A DNA stretch of 64,000 nucleotides from Streptomyces sp. NBC_00659 (GTDB lineage Bacteria > Actinomycetota > Actinomycetes > Streptomycetales > Streptomycetaceae), in contig NZ_CP109031.1 of assembly GCF_036226925.1 (NCBI RefSeq), positions 1,054,001 to 1,118,000 on the forward strand. Reading direction: 5' to 3'. A program made the position numbers and the translations under genes. Shown in pieces: positions 41,225 through 49,486 of this stretch. The notes beneath the pieces were generated by a model. It had not been told where the DNA came from, did not search any database, and saw only the letters and a program-made list of their open reading frames with translations. How positions within the stretch are numbered: the first letter of the stretch is position 1; every line of letters starts with the position of its first letter.

Positions 41225-42673
41225 TCAGGCACCGAAGTGGATGGCGACGGTCTTGACCCGGGTGTAGAAGCGCAGCCCTTCCTCGCCCTGCTCCTTGAAC
41301 GGCGAGCCGGAGTCGCGGAAACCCCCGAACGGGTGGTGGACGTCCCAGCCGGAGGTGGTGGTGTTCACCGCGATCTGGCCGCACTCCACCTCGTCCGCGA
41401 ACCGGTGGGCGGCGCCCAGGTCCTGGGTGAACACGGCGGCGGCGAGGCCGAAGACCGAGTCGTTGACCGCCTCGACCGCCTCGTCGAAGGAGTCCACCGC
41501 GCGCAGCGCGACGACCGGTCCGAACACCTCCTCGCGCCAGATGTCGAGGTCGGGGGCCACGTCCGCGAGCACGGTCGGGTTGACGTAACAGCCGTGGCTC
41601 AGGGCCTCGTCCGTGGGCCGGTCGCCGCCGGCGAGGACCGTCGCGCCCTGCTTGACGGCGCGCTCGATGCCGGAGAGGACGCCGTCCCGCTGCCGGGCGC
41701 TGACCAGCGGCCCCATCGTGGTGCCGGCGGCGAGTCCCGGTCCGACGCGCAGGGTGGCGGCCTCGGCGAGCAGGAGCGCGGTGAACTCCTCGTACACGGG
41801 CCGCTCGACGACGACCCTGCTGGTGGCCGTGCAGCGCTGGCCGGCCTGGGCGAAGCCGGCGGCGGCCACGGCCTTGGCGGCGGCCCCCAGGTCGGCGTCG
41901 GAGAGGACCACGGTGGCGTTCTTGCCGCCCAGCTCGCCCTGGAAGCGGACGTTCGTGTGGGCGAGCGCGGCCCGCAGGCCCTCGCCGACCTCGTTGCTGC
42001 CGGTGAAGGTGACCGCGGCGAGGCGCGGATCGCCGAGCAGTGCCCCGGAGATCTCCGCGCCGCGTCCGGTGACCACGCCCAGGACACCGGCGGGCAGCCC
42101 CGCGTCGTGCAGGGCGCGGGCCAGGTGCAGGGCGGCCTGGGGGGTGTCGGTGGCCGGCTTGAGGATCGCCGCGTTGCCCGCGGCGAGGCAGGGGGCCAGC
42201 TTGCGGGCCGGGGTGATCAGCGGGTCGTTCCAGGGGGTGATCGCGAGGACGACGCCGACCGGCTCGCGCTGGTGGTGCGTGCGGGTGTCCGGGCGTACGT
42301 CGTGCACGAGCGTGCCGTAGCCCTGGCGGGCGAGACCCGCGTAGTACTCCAGGAAGTCGGCGGCCTTGAGGGTCTCCCCGGTCGCCTCGGCGCGGGTCTT
42401 GCCCATCTCGGTACTGAGGTCCTCGGCGATCTCCGCGACGCGCTCGCGCAGCAGCCGGGCCGCGTCCGTCATGATCCGGGCGCGCTCGAACGGGCTGGTG
42501 CGCTTCCAGACGGCGAAGCCCCGCTCGGCGTGATCGTAGGCGCCGGTGACATCGGCCGCGCCCAGCGCGGGAACGCGGGCCACGGGGGCGCGCAGATCGG
42601 CGGGGTCGTGGACATCGATCCACGCTCCGGTCGCCACCCACTTCCCGCCGAGGAGGGTTTCCAGGGTTCGCAT
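41225..42673 (-). CDS. NAD(P)-dependent aldehyde dehydrogenase
   Basis: This 482-residue ALDH has the oxyanion-hole Asn in ITPWNDPLITPARKLAP, the catalytic Glu in ELGGKNATVVL and the nucleophilic Cys in FAQAGQRCTATSRVVVE. The start at 42673 (MRTLETLLGGKWV) is standard; upstream in-frame ATGs would add an arginine- and proline-rich leader. It is first in the ALDH-lhgO unit and would turn the aldehyde from the ThDP decarboxylase into a carboxylate. It is divergent from the ABM gene at 42882. Confidence 0.88.
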   Translation of the reverse strand: MRTLETLLGGKWVATGAWIDVHDPADLRAPVARVPALGAADVTGAYDHAERGFAVWKRTSPFERARIMTDAARLLRERVAEIAEDLSTEMGKTRAEATGETLKAADFLEYYAGLARQGYGTLVHDVRPDTRTHHQREPVGVVLAITPWNDPLITPARKLAPCLAAGNAAILKPATDTPQAALHLARALHDAGLPAGVLGVVTGRGAEISGALLGDPRLAAVTFTGSNEVGEGLRAALAHTNVRFQGELGGKNATVVLSDADLGAAAKAVAAAGFAQAGQRCTATSRVVVERPVYEEFTALLLAEAATLRVGPGLAAGTTMGPLVSARQRDGVLSGIERAVKQGATVLAGGDRPTDEALSHGCYVNPTVLADVAPDLDIWREEVFGPVVALRAVDSFDEAVEAVNDSVFGLAAAVFTQDLGAAHRFADEVECGQIAVNTTTSGWDVHHPFGGFRDSGSPFKEQGEEGLRFYTRVKTVAIHFGA

Positions 42674-42881
42674 CAAGATCACTTCTCTCGTCCGCCGCGG
42701 TGCGGGGCCGCGGTCAACCGGGTGGGACGGCCGCAGGGGCCGCAACGACAACACACGAGCGGGGGCCGGGTCGGCCAGTCCCGCGGCGGCAGACATTGCT
42801 TGCGCGCCGCGCGGGTCGCTCATCAGGGGATTCGTGCTGGAATCGGCGGGCCCGACGACCCCGCTCCCACGGAGGAACCAC

Positions 42882-43169
42882 ATGGCTCTCGCCGTCGTCG
42901 CCCACTACCGTTGCGCGCCCGCCGACGCGGACACCGTGCGCGCGGCGCTTCTGAAGATGCGCGAACTCACCCCCGGCGAACCGGCGAACCTCGCCTACGA
43001 GGTGCACGCCGAGGTGGACCGGCCGGGGTCGTTCGTGCTCTACGAGCGGTACACGGACCGCGCGGGCTTCGAGGCGCACCGGGCGGCGGACCACTTCACG
43101 GAGTTCATCGTGGGTGTCGTCCTGCCGCTGCTCACGGAACGCACGGTGACGTTCGCCGAGGTGCTGTGA
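42882..43169 (+). CDS. Antibiotic-biosynthesis-monooxygenase (ABM/YgiN-like) domain protein
   Basis: This 95-residue protein has a dimeric ferredoxin-like ABM fold: MALAVVAHYRCAPADADTVRAALL, YEVHAEVDRPGSFVLYERYTD and FEAHRAADHFTEFI. YgiN-like members oxidise quinols without cofactor; here it may oxidise a hydroquinone intermediate of the surrounding pathway. The ATG at 42882 follows GGAGGAACC. It is the only plus-strand gene between 29 and 55 kb and shares a 208-bp promoter region with the divergent aldehyde dehydrogenase. Confidence 0.82.
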   Translation: MALAVVAHYRCAPADADTVRAALLKMRELTPGEPANLAYEVHAEVDRPGSFVLYERYTDRAGFEAHRAADHFTEFIVGVVLPLLTERTVTFAEVL

Positions 43170-43172
43170 ACC

Positions 43173-43207
43173 GCCGGCCGGGAGGCCTCTCGTGTCTCCC
43201 GGCCGGC
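43173..43207. terminator. Bidirectional terminator between ABM and MetE-like genes
   Basis: Perfect 12-bp arms GCCGGCCGGGAG and CTCCCGGCCGGC surround an 11-base loop. It lies three bases after the ABM stop and 14 bases from the convergent MetE-like stop. Confidence 0.85.
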
Positions 43208-43220
43208 ATCGGTCACCGGG

Positions 43221-44243
43221 TCAGAACTCGTTGCCCCAGCAGTAGCGGGCGAGGGTCTCCACGAGGACCAGTTTGCGGCGCTGGTCCTCGGCGCCGAGGA
43301 GCGGTCGCGTCGCGACGTCGGCGAAGCCGCGGGACGGCGAGAGGGCCATGTCCTCGATGTCCTTGATCTCGGCGCCGGCGTCGATGCGGGCCAGTACCGT
43401 GTCGATCGCCTCCAGTTCGGGGGTGGTCGGGTCCACGACCCCGAGGCACGCGTCCCGGTCCTCCGGCAGTGCCCTGAGCAGGTCGAGTTCGGCGGCCGTC
43501 CCCCGGTCGTACGGGAGGATCCAGCGGTCGGCCGGAATGTCGCCGTACAGCCGCTCGGCCCTGGCCCGGTCCACCGCGTCCGGTGCCCGCAGGCCGGGGC
43601 AGACGCCGATCCGTACGCCCTCGGGGCGCTCGTCCAGGCGCACCGCGAGTGCCTCCACGGCGAGCGTGTCCTCGAAGGTCAGCGCGTCGGCGGTGGCCGG
43701 CCCGGCCGCGATGTGGCCGAGCAGCAGGGGGTTGTCGAGCTGGATCAGCCGGACGCCGCGGGAGACGAGCAGTCCGATCTCCGCGTGGATGATCTCCGCC
43801 AGGGCTTCGCCGAGTTCGCGGGCCGAGGCCGGACCGCCGGAACCCGCGAGAGCGGGGTCGAAGGTGGTGGCGGCGAGGTAGGCCGGGGACGGCAGGGACA
43901 CCTTGGGCGCGATGACCGTCAGCTCGGCCAGCCGGGCCGCCCGGTCGGCCAGGAGGGGACCGTCGGCCTTGGGCAGGGACTCGGCCACCCAGCGGGACAG
44001 TCCGTCGGGTCCGGTGTCGCCGGTACGGCGGAAGCCGGAGACGGCGCCGAGGACGGCACCGCGGAAGTCCTCGCGCGGGAAGTCGCCGTCCGTGACGACG
44101 GTGGAACGCACCCTGCGCTGGAGGGACACCGCCTCCTTGACGGCGTCGTCCAGTGCCGCGGGGTCGTCGCCCCGGTCCGTGAGGCCGGCCGGGCGGACCA
44201 GGCTGCCGTGGTGGTCGATGCGGTAGTTGTACGTGTCCGCCAT
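43221..44243 (-). CDS. MetE-C-domain-like (cobalamin-independent methionine synthase II) protein with altered zinc site
   Basis: This 340-residue TIM-barrel protein resembles the catalytic domain of cobalamin-independent methionine synthase but lacks the N-terminal half. The usual first zinc pair H-x-C reads G213-V-C215, and the PxCGF motif that carries the last zinc Cys reads S302-P-S-R305-G-F. The remaining C215 is unlikely to hold zinc alone, so methionine synthesis is improbable. It is the last gene of a seven-gene ring-cleavage operon and ends in an unusual YCWGNEF. A role on a sulfur- or one-carbon-linked catabolite, or a lyase activity, is possible. Confidence 0.75.
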   Translation of the reverse strand: MADTYNYRIDHHGSLVRPAGLTDRGDDPAALDDAVKEAVSLQRRVRSTVVTDGDFPREDFRGAVLGAVSGFRRTGDTGPDGLSRWVAESLPKADGPLLADRAARLAELTVIAPKVSLPSPAYLAATTFDPALAGSGGPASARELGEALAEIIHAEIGLLVSRGVRLIQLDNPLLLGHIAAGPATADALTFEDTLAVEALAVRLDERPEGVRIGVCPGLRAPDAVDRARAERLYGDIPADRWILPYDRGTAAELDLLRALPEDRDACLGVVDPTTPELEAIDTVLARIDAGAEIKDIEDMALSPSRGFADVATRPLLGAEDQRRKLVLVETLARYCWGNEF

Positions 44244-44246
44244 GGC

Positions 44247-44861
44247 TCAGGCACCCTTCTCGGTGTTCTCGGTGTTCCGTGCCTGCTCGGGGCTGTCCGC
44301 GTTCCGTGCCCTCTCGGTGTGCTCGGCGTTCCGTTCCCTCTCGGCGCCGTCGGCGTTCCGTGCCGTCTCGGGGCGCTCGGGGCTCCGTGTCTTCGCGTCG
44401 TCGCCTGCCGCCGTGCCCGCGACACCCCAGGCCGCGAACTCCATTTCGTAGCCGAGGGATTCGAGGACCTCGTCGGCGACCCGCTGGTCCTCGTCCGCGG
44501 TGCCGCCCGCGATGCCGAGTCCGCCGATGATCTCGCCGTCCTTCTTGATGGTGACGCTGCCCTCGGTGGCCATGATGGGCAGGGCGGCGCCCGGGAGCTG
44601 GGAGAGCTGCGCGAAGAAGACCGGCTGGCTCTCCTGCCACTTCTTCAGCATCTTTCCGGGACGCTGCATCACGGCCGCGGTGTACGCCTTGGCGCGGGCG
44701 ATGTCCGGGGTGAGGGGGCGGGCGCCGTCGCAGCGGCGGACACTGACGACGAAGCCGCCCGCGTCCACCACGGCGACGCTGACCGCCTTCCCGAGTGCCC
44801 GGGCCCGCTTCAGCGCGGCGGCGACGATCTCATCGGCGGCGTCGAGGGTGAGGCTGCTCAT
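44247..44861 (-). CDS. HbpS/GlcG-family (DUF336) protein with a C-terminal nonapeptide repeat
   Basis: This 204-residue protein has the HbpS fold in its first 145 residues: ALGKAVSVAVVDAGGFVVSVRR, PDIARAKAYTAAVMQRPGKML and GEIIGGLGIAGGTADEDQRVA, ending in VLESLGYEM. Members bind haem or act with catabolic enzymes; the function is uncertain. The tail from residue 159 to 203 consists of five nine-residue units related to RNAxxxERA and is highly charged. The ATG at 44861 overlaps the hydrolase stop by four bases; three bases separate its stop from the MetE-like start. Confidence 0.8.
   Translation of the reverse strand: MSSLTLDAADEIVAAALKRARALGKAVSVAVVDAGGFVVSVRRCDGARPLTPDIARAKAYTAAVMQRPGKMLKKWQESQPVFFAQLSQLPGAALPIMATEGSVTIKKDGEIIGGLGIAGGTADEDQRVADEVLESLGYEMEFAAWGVAGTAAGDDAKTRSPERPETARNADGAERERNAEHTERARNADSPEQARNTENTEKGA
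44253..44387. repeat. 27-bp coding minisatellite in the HbpS-like gene
   Basis: Five in-frame units encode RSPERPETA, RNADGAERE, RNAEHTERA, RNADSPEQA and RNTENTEKG. The periodicity of nine residues (27 bp) is visible in the DNA as recurring GTTCCG and CTCGG words. Confidence 0.75.
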
Positions 44862-45640
44862 GCGGCTTCCTTCTGTCCGAGGGTGCGGCGCAGGTGCGCG
44901 ACGGCCCGGTTGTACGGGCCCGGTGTCTCCCAGTACATGGAGTGCGGGGCCTCCGGGACGATCTCCAGGCGGGAGCCCGGGAGCAGTTCGTGGGCGCGGG
45001 TCACGGTCTTCACGCTGAGCACCGCGTCCTTCTCGCCGAGCAGGAAGGCGATCTCGACGCCCGACGCCTCGATGTCCCGCAGCGAGGGGCCGTCCGTGTC
45101 GAGGTTGCGCAGGTCGGCCATCCGGGCGACGTTGAAGGTGCCCATCTGCTGGAAGAGGAAGGTGCGGTCGGCGTGCTCGCGCTGGAAGCGCCGGGTGAGC
45201 AGCCGGTCGATGACGGGCAGCTTGACGGCCTCGGCGCGGTCGGCCGCGGCCAGTTCGCGCAGTTCGGGGTGGCTGATGCCGCCGAGGGAGTGGCCGAGGA
45301 CGACGGCCCCGACCCGGTCGGGGCGCAGCAGGCCGGCGCGCAGGGCGGCCACCGAGCCGATGGACTGGCCCACCAGCATCACATCGGTGAGGTCCTCGGC
45401 GTCCAGGACGGCGAGGACGTCGCCGGGGAAGTCCTGGCCGTCGAACTCCGGCATGGAGGAGTCGGACTTGCCGAAGCCGCGCAGGTCCATGGTGACGACG
45501 GTGAACTCGTCCCGCAGCGCGGCCACTTGCTGCCACCAGGCCGCGTGGTTGCCGCCGCTGCCGTGCACGAAGAGGATCACCGGACCGCTGCCGTGGCGCT
45601 CGTAGTAGAGGGAGGTGCCGTCGGAGTCGGCGAAAGGCAT
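44858..45640 (-). CDS. Alpha/beta hydrolase (meta-cleavage-product hydrolase type)
   Basis: This 260-residue alpha/beta-fold hydrolase has the oxyanion loop VHGSGGNHAAWWQQ, MDLRGFGKSDSS and the nucleophile elbow LVGQSIGSVAAL (Ser in G-Q-S-I-G). The C-terminal His is in VPEAPHSMYWETP and the acid is in the LGEKD region. In a ring-cleavage operon this is the expected C-C bond hydrolase of MhpC/BphD type or a lactonase. The start at 45640 gives MPFADSDGTSLYYERHG; it overlaps the HbpS-like start by four bases at its end. Confidence 0.82.
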   Translation of the reverse strand: MPFADSDGTSLYYERHGSGPVILFVHGSGGNHAAWWQQVAALRDEFTVVTMDLRGFGKSDSSMPEFDGQDFPGDVLAVLDAEDLTDVMLVGQSIGSVAALRAGLLRPDRVGAVVLGHSLGGISHPELRELAAADRAEAVKLPVIDRLLTRRFQREHADRTFLFQQMGTFNVARMADLRNLDTDGPSLRDIEASGVEIAFLLGEKDAVLSVKTVTRAHELLPGSRLEIVPEAPHSMYWETPGPYNRAVAHLRRTLGQKEAA

Positions 45641-45689
45641 GGAGGGAACTCCTGGAGGTACGGGGGAGGGGAATCCTGGCCGCGCGCGC

Positions 45690-46061
45690 TCAGTCGGTGC
45701 GCCTGCCGTGGAAGACCAGCTCGATCATGGTGTGGTCGGGGTCGTGGATGTAGCAGAACTTGGACTGGTTCTCGGGGCGTTCGATCGGGCGGGTGTGCCG
45801 GATGCCCAGTTCCTTCAGATGGGCGAGGAACTCGTCCCAGTCGTCGACCTCGACGGCGAAGTGGTAGGGCGCCATGCGCTCCATCTCCTCGACCGGGGTG
45901 AAGTGGAGGTCGAAGTTGCCGCGGGTCAACAGAACGACCCTGGTGTTGGACTTGGGCATGATCCGCTTCATCCCGAAGACCTTCGTGTACCACTCGGCGG
46001 TGCGATCGGGGTCGGTGGTGGGGAAGTTGACGTGGTGGATGTAGCGCGGGGCCTTGCTCAT
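45690..46061 (-). CDS. Single-domain VOC-family protein (glyoxalase/extradiol-like)
   Basis: This 123-residue protein is a half-size vicinal oxygen chelate module: RYIHHVNFPTTDPDRTAEWYTKVFG at the start, APYHFAVEVDDWDEFL in the middle and DPDHTMIELVFHG at the end, with His and Glu at metal positions. It is too short for a catechol dioxygenase monomer of the usual two-domain type and would act as a dimer, perhaps as an isomerase, a glyoxalase or a small extradiol enzyme. The ATG at 46061 overlaps the FAH stop by four bases. Confidence 0.8.
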   Translation of the reverse strand: MSKAPRYIHHVNFPTTDPDRTAEWYTKVFGMKRIMPKSNTRVVLLTRGNFDLHFTPVEEMERMAPYHFAVEVDDWDEFLAHLKELGIRHTRPIERPENQSKFCYIHDPDHTMIELVFHGRRTD

Positions 46062-46855
46062 ACGGAATTCCCTTCTGGATGTACGGGGTTGGAGAGCACG
46101 CCGATACCACTGATCTCGATGTCGACGGTGTCCCCGGGCTCGATCCGGCAGGCCGACTCGGCGCCCATCCACAGCACGTCGCCGGGGCGCATGGTGATGT
46201 GCCGGGTGATCTCGACGATGTAGTCGTACGGGTCGAAGACCATGTCGCCGGTCGGGAACACGGCCCGTTCCTCGCCGTTGACCCGGAGTGTGGTCGTCTG
46301 CGCGAGGGCGTCGACGTCCGTCTCGATCCAGGGACCCATCGGCTTGAACGTGTCGCTGTTCTTGCTGCGCCAGAACGTGCGGTCCCGGTGCTGCCAGTCA
46401 CGGGCGCTGACGTCGTTGCCGATCGTCCAGCCGAAGACCGAGGCGCGGGCCTCCTCGTACGTGGCGTGCCGCAGCGTACGGCCGATGACGGCGACGAGTT
46501 CGGGTTCGGCCTCGAAGCGGCCGGACACGTCCGCCGGTTTGACGATGGGCGATCCGTGGCCGGTCAGAGCGCTGTTGGCCCGGTAGCCCACTTCGGGGCG
46601 TGCGGGGACCTCGGCTCCGCAATGCGCGATGTGGCGTGGGTAGTTCAGGCCCACGGCGTAGAACACGGGCGGGACGACGACCGGAAGCCAGACGGCCTCG
46701 GCCCGGGGCACGGTGCCGATGACGGTGAGGCCGGGGTCGTCGTACCCGTGCCGGTCCATGGCCTTCAGGGGGGACCCGGACAGCAGCTCGATGTCCTCCT
46801 CCCCCACGCGGCCCCATACCGCCCGTCCGCCGGCCGACACACGGGTGTACCTCAT
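46058..46855 (-). CDS. Fumarylacetoacetate-hydrolase-family protein
   Basis: This 265-residue FAH-fold protein probably handles the linear product after ring opening, as hydratase, isomerase or decarboxylase. Family motifs are VFYAVGLNYPRHIAHCG, EPELVAVIGRT, SVFGWTIGNDVSARDWQ and MRPGDVLWMGAESACRIEPGD; the metal-binding E-x-E is in AEPELVAVIG. The start at 46855 follows the aldehyde dehydrogenase stop by five bases. Confidence 0.88.
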   Translation of the reverse strand: MRYTRVSAGGRAVWGRVGEEDIELLSGSPLKAMDRHGYDDPGLTVIGTVPRAEAVWLPVVVPPVFYAVGLNYPRHIAHCGAEVPARPEVGYRANSALTGHGSPIVKPADVSGRFEAEPELVAVIGRTLRHATYEEARASVFGWTIGNDVSARDWQHRDRTFWRSKNSDTFKPMGPWIETDVDALAQTTTLRVNGEERAVFPTGDMVFDPYDYIVEITRHITMRPGDVLWMGAESACRIEPGDTVDIEISGIGVLSNPVHPEGNSV

Positions 46856-46860
46856 GGTGT

Positions 46861-48309
46861 TCAGCCCGCCAGGAGGTGGGAGACGCGCTTGGTGACCAGA
46901 TAGGCCTCCAGCGCCTCGGGCCCGCCCTCCCTGCCGTAGCCGCTCTCCTTGACACCGCCCGAGGGTGCCTCGGGGACCGAGCCGCCGCAGTGGTTGACCG
47001 AGAGGATGCCCGCCTCCAGTTCGCGCACCAGGTGTTCGGCGGTGGCCGCCGATTCGGTGAAGGCGTACGCGGCGAGACCGTAGGGCAGTTCGTTGGCGGT
47101 GCGCAGCGCCGCGTCGAGGTCGCCGAACGCGGTGATGGGCGCGAGCGGCCCGAACGGTTCCTCGCGCATCAGGTCCGCGTCCGGGGTCACGTCGGTGAGG
47201 ACGGTCGGCGCGAAGAAGTAGCCCGCGCGGTCGAGCCGTTCGCCGCCGGTGCGCACGGTGGCGCCGTGGCGTACGGCGTCGGCGGTCAGCCGCTCCATCG
47301 CCCGCAGCCGGCGTTCGTTGGCGAGGGGCCCCATGGTCGTGCCCTCGGCCAGACCGTCGCCGACGACGACCGCCTCGGCCGCCTTCACGAACTCGGCGGT
47401 GAAGTCGTCGACGAGGCTCTCGTGGACGAGGAACCGGCTCGGCGAGGTGCAGACCTGGCCGGCGTTGGCGAACTTGGCCTGGGCGGCGCGGCGGGCGGCG
47501 CGTGCGGGGTCGGCGTCCGCGCACACGATCACCGGGGCATGGCCGCCCAGTTCCATCAGGGACGGCTTCATGACCTCGCCCGCGGCGGCGGCCAGCAGTT
47601 TGCCGACGGGGACCGAGCCGGTGAAGGCGACGAGACGGATGACGGGCGAGGCGATCAGGTGGGCCGACACCTCGGCCGGTTCGCCGAAGACGAGGTTGAG
47701 GACACCTGCCGGCAGGCCCGCGTCCACGAAGCAGCGGACGAGGGCGGCGGCCGTGGCCGGGGTCTCCTCGGACGCCTTGATGACGATGGAGCAGCCCGCG
47801 GCGAGGGCCGAGGAGATCTTGCGCATCGGTCCGCCCGCCGGGAAGTTCCACGGGACGAACGCGGCGACGGGGCCGATCGGTTCACGGCGTACGGACAGCA
47901 GGGTGCCCGGGGCGGAGGGGATGATGCGGCCGTAGGCGCGGCGGGCGTCGTCGGCGTGCCAGCGCAGGGTGTCCGCGACGCGGCGGGCCTCCCCGGTGGC
48001 CTCGGCCAGCGGCTTGCCCTGTTCGAGGGTCATGATCCGGCCGACCTCGGCGGCCCGCTCGGTGAGCAGGTCGGCGGCGGTGTGCAGGATCGCGGTGCGC
48101 CGGGCGACGGGGGTGTCGCGCCAGATCCTGAATCCCCGTGCGGCGGCGTCGAGAGCGCGGTCCAGGTCGCCGGTGGTGGCGAGGGGGACTTCTCCGATCA
48201 CCTCTTCGGTGGCCGGGTTGACGATCGGGGCGGTGCGTCCGGTGCCGCCCGGGCACCATTGCCCCGCTATGTGCAGGCGGACGGCGGGATATCCGTGGTC
48301 GGTGGTCAT
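46861..48309 (-). CDS. NAD-dependent aldehyde dehydrogenase (succinate-semialdehyde/muconic-semialdehyde type)
   Basis: This 482-residue ALDH has VPWNFPAGGPMRKISSALAAG (oxyanion-hole Asn), the Glu in LMELGGHAPVIV and the nucleophilic Cys in FANAGQVCTSPSRFLVH. The Cys context resembles succinate-semialdehyde dehydrogenases. In a ring-cleavage operon it could oxidise 2-hydroxymuconic semialdehyde or a similar product. It follows the dioxygenase gene by 88 bp and precedes the FAH gene by five bases. Confidence 0.88.
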   Translation of the reverse strand: MTTDHGYPAVRLHIAGQWCPGGTGRTAPIVNPATEEVIGEVPLATTGDLDRALDAAARGFRIWRDTPVARRTAILHTAADLLTERAAEVGRIMTLEQGKPLAEATGEARRVADTLRWHADDARRAYGRIIPSAPGTLLSVRREPIGPVAAFVPWNFPAGGPMRKISSALAAGCSIVIKASEETPATAAALVRCFVDAGLPAGVLNLVFGEPAEVSAHLIASPVIRLVAFTGSVPVGKLLAAAAGEVMKPSLMELGGHAPVIVCADADPARAARRAAQAKFANAGQVCTSPSRFLVHESLVDDFTAEFVKAAEAVVVGDGLAEGTTMGPLANERRLRAMERLTADAVRHGATVRTGGERLDRAGYFFAPTVLTDVTPDADLMREEPFGPLAPITAFGDLDAALRTANELPYGLAAYAFTESAATAEHLVRELEAGILSVNHCGGSVPEAPSGGVKESGYGREGGPEALEAYLVTKRVSHLLAG

Positions 48310-48397
48310 GGGTGGGAGCCCTCTCAGGCCGGCGGACGAGACGGTGGGAGCCCACGGCTCGGAGGCCGGGGCGGCGGGGCGGGAGGCGGAGCGCGGG

Positions 48398-49321
48398 TCA
48401 GGAGGCGGGGGCGGCGTCCTGCTGGTCGCGGTTGGTGCGCAGGGCCCAGATGTGGTGCGGCGGGGTGACCGTGTGGACGCGCGTCTCGTAGGAGTCGTCG
48501 ACGCGGTCCATGTCGGCGGCGTACTCGACGCGCCCGCCGCAGGGTGCGTGCACGAAGCGGAAGACGTTGGAGCCGACCGTGTGGCGGCCGAGTCTGCGGG
48601 CCTCGCGCCAGCCCCGGTCGATCATGTGGTTGCCGCCCTCGACGACGTCGTCGAAGCCGGGGACCTCGTAGGCGATGTGGTTGACGCCTGCCTTGTCGGG
48701 GCGGTGGCAGAGCAGCATGGTGTGCTGGTCGTCGTCGCCCGGTGCCCGCATGAAGACGCCCATGGGCTCGACGACGTCGGTCGGCCGGAAGCCGAGGCGG
48801 TCCACGTAGAAGGCGACGGCCTCCTCGCGGCCCTCCTTGGGGATGTTGAGCGCGACATGGCACATGCGCAGCGGGTGTACGCGGGTGATCGGCTCCAGCG
48901 CGGTGTTCCAGCGGGTGACGCTGCCCAGCGCGTTGGCGGGCCGGGGGGTGACGTCGGCGGGCCGGGGCCGGGCGAGGGTCAGACCGGCCCCGAAGCCGGT
49001 CTCGTCCACGGTGTGGAACACGCCTGCGGCGTCCTGCCGGACGGGCCGGTCGCGGCCGGCCGAGGCGACCAGGCGCTCCAGCTCCTGGGGGGTGTCGACG
49101 CCCCAGACCACCTCCCGCAGGGTGGGCCCGTCCTCCACCGGGGGCGGGAACGGTGCGCCCGGTGCGGTGTCGAGGTGGAGGGTCTGGCCGGTGCGGGTCT
49201 CGAACACGGCGTGTTCGTCGGTCCGTTCCAGGAGGAAGAGCCCGAAGTCGTCGAAGAACCGGACGCATTCGCCGAGGTCGTCGATGCCGTAGGTGACCGA
49301 TTCGATTCTCTGGATTCCCAT
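48398..49321 (-). CDS. VOC-fold extradiol dioxygenase (two-domain, catechol-2,3-dioxygenase-like)
   Basis: This 307-residue protein has an N-terminal noncatalytic VOC module (IQRIESVTYGIDDLGECVRF) and a C-terminal iron module with probable ligands H155 (RMCHVALNI), H215 (GVNHIAYEV) and E266 (GGRVEYAADM). It is first in the unit dioxygenase-ALDH-FAH-VOC-hydrolase-HbpS-MetE. The start at 49321 is preceded by GAGGAACCC; the open frame further upstream is rejected. A GCAAnnnnTTCTTGCG element and a LysR gene lie upstream. The substrate ring is unknown. Confidence 0.85.
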   Translation of the reverse strand: MGIQRIESVTYGIDDLGECVRFFDDFGLFLLERTDEHAVFETRTGQTLHLDTAPGAPFPPPVEDGPTLREVVWGVDTPQELERLVASAGRDRPVRQDAAGVFHTVDETGFGAGLTLARPRPADVTPRPANALGSVTRWNTALEPITRVHPLRMCHVALNIPKEGREEAVAFYVDRLGFRPTDVVEPMGVFMRAPGDDDQHTMLLCHRPDKAGVNHIAYEVPGFDDVVEGGNHMIDRGWREARRLGRHTVGSNVFRFVHAPCGGRVEYAADMDRVDDSYETRVHTVTPPHHIWALRTNRDQQDAAPAS

Positions 49322-49402
49322 GGGTTCCTCGTTTCGCGGGTCGCCTGGTGAGCGTAGGTTTCGGGCGGCGGCGGGTTCAACGGTCACGGCTCGACCGAAT
49401 AC

Positions 49403-49418
49403 GCAATCGTTTCTTGCG
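49403..49418. promoter_or_regulatory. Candidate LysR operator upstream of the ring-cleavage operon
   Basis: GCAATCGTTTCTTGCG is 82 bp upstream of the dioxygenase start and shares 12 of 16 bases with the element at 39938-39953. The nearest regulator gene is the LysR 68 bp further upstream. Confidence 0.5.
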
Positions 49419-49486
49419 GCCGGAGAACCCCGCGCGGACAGTTCCGTACGGGCGGCTCGGTGCGGACAGTTCCGTGCGGACGCCTT

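Noticed and set aside
43221..44243. Authentic methionine synthase MetE or an epoxyalkane:CoM transferase
   Set aside because: Only a C-terminal-type domain is present, and two of the zinc-ligand positions (G213, R305) are changed.
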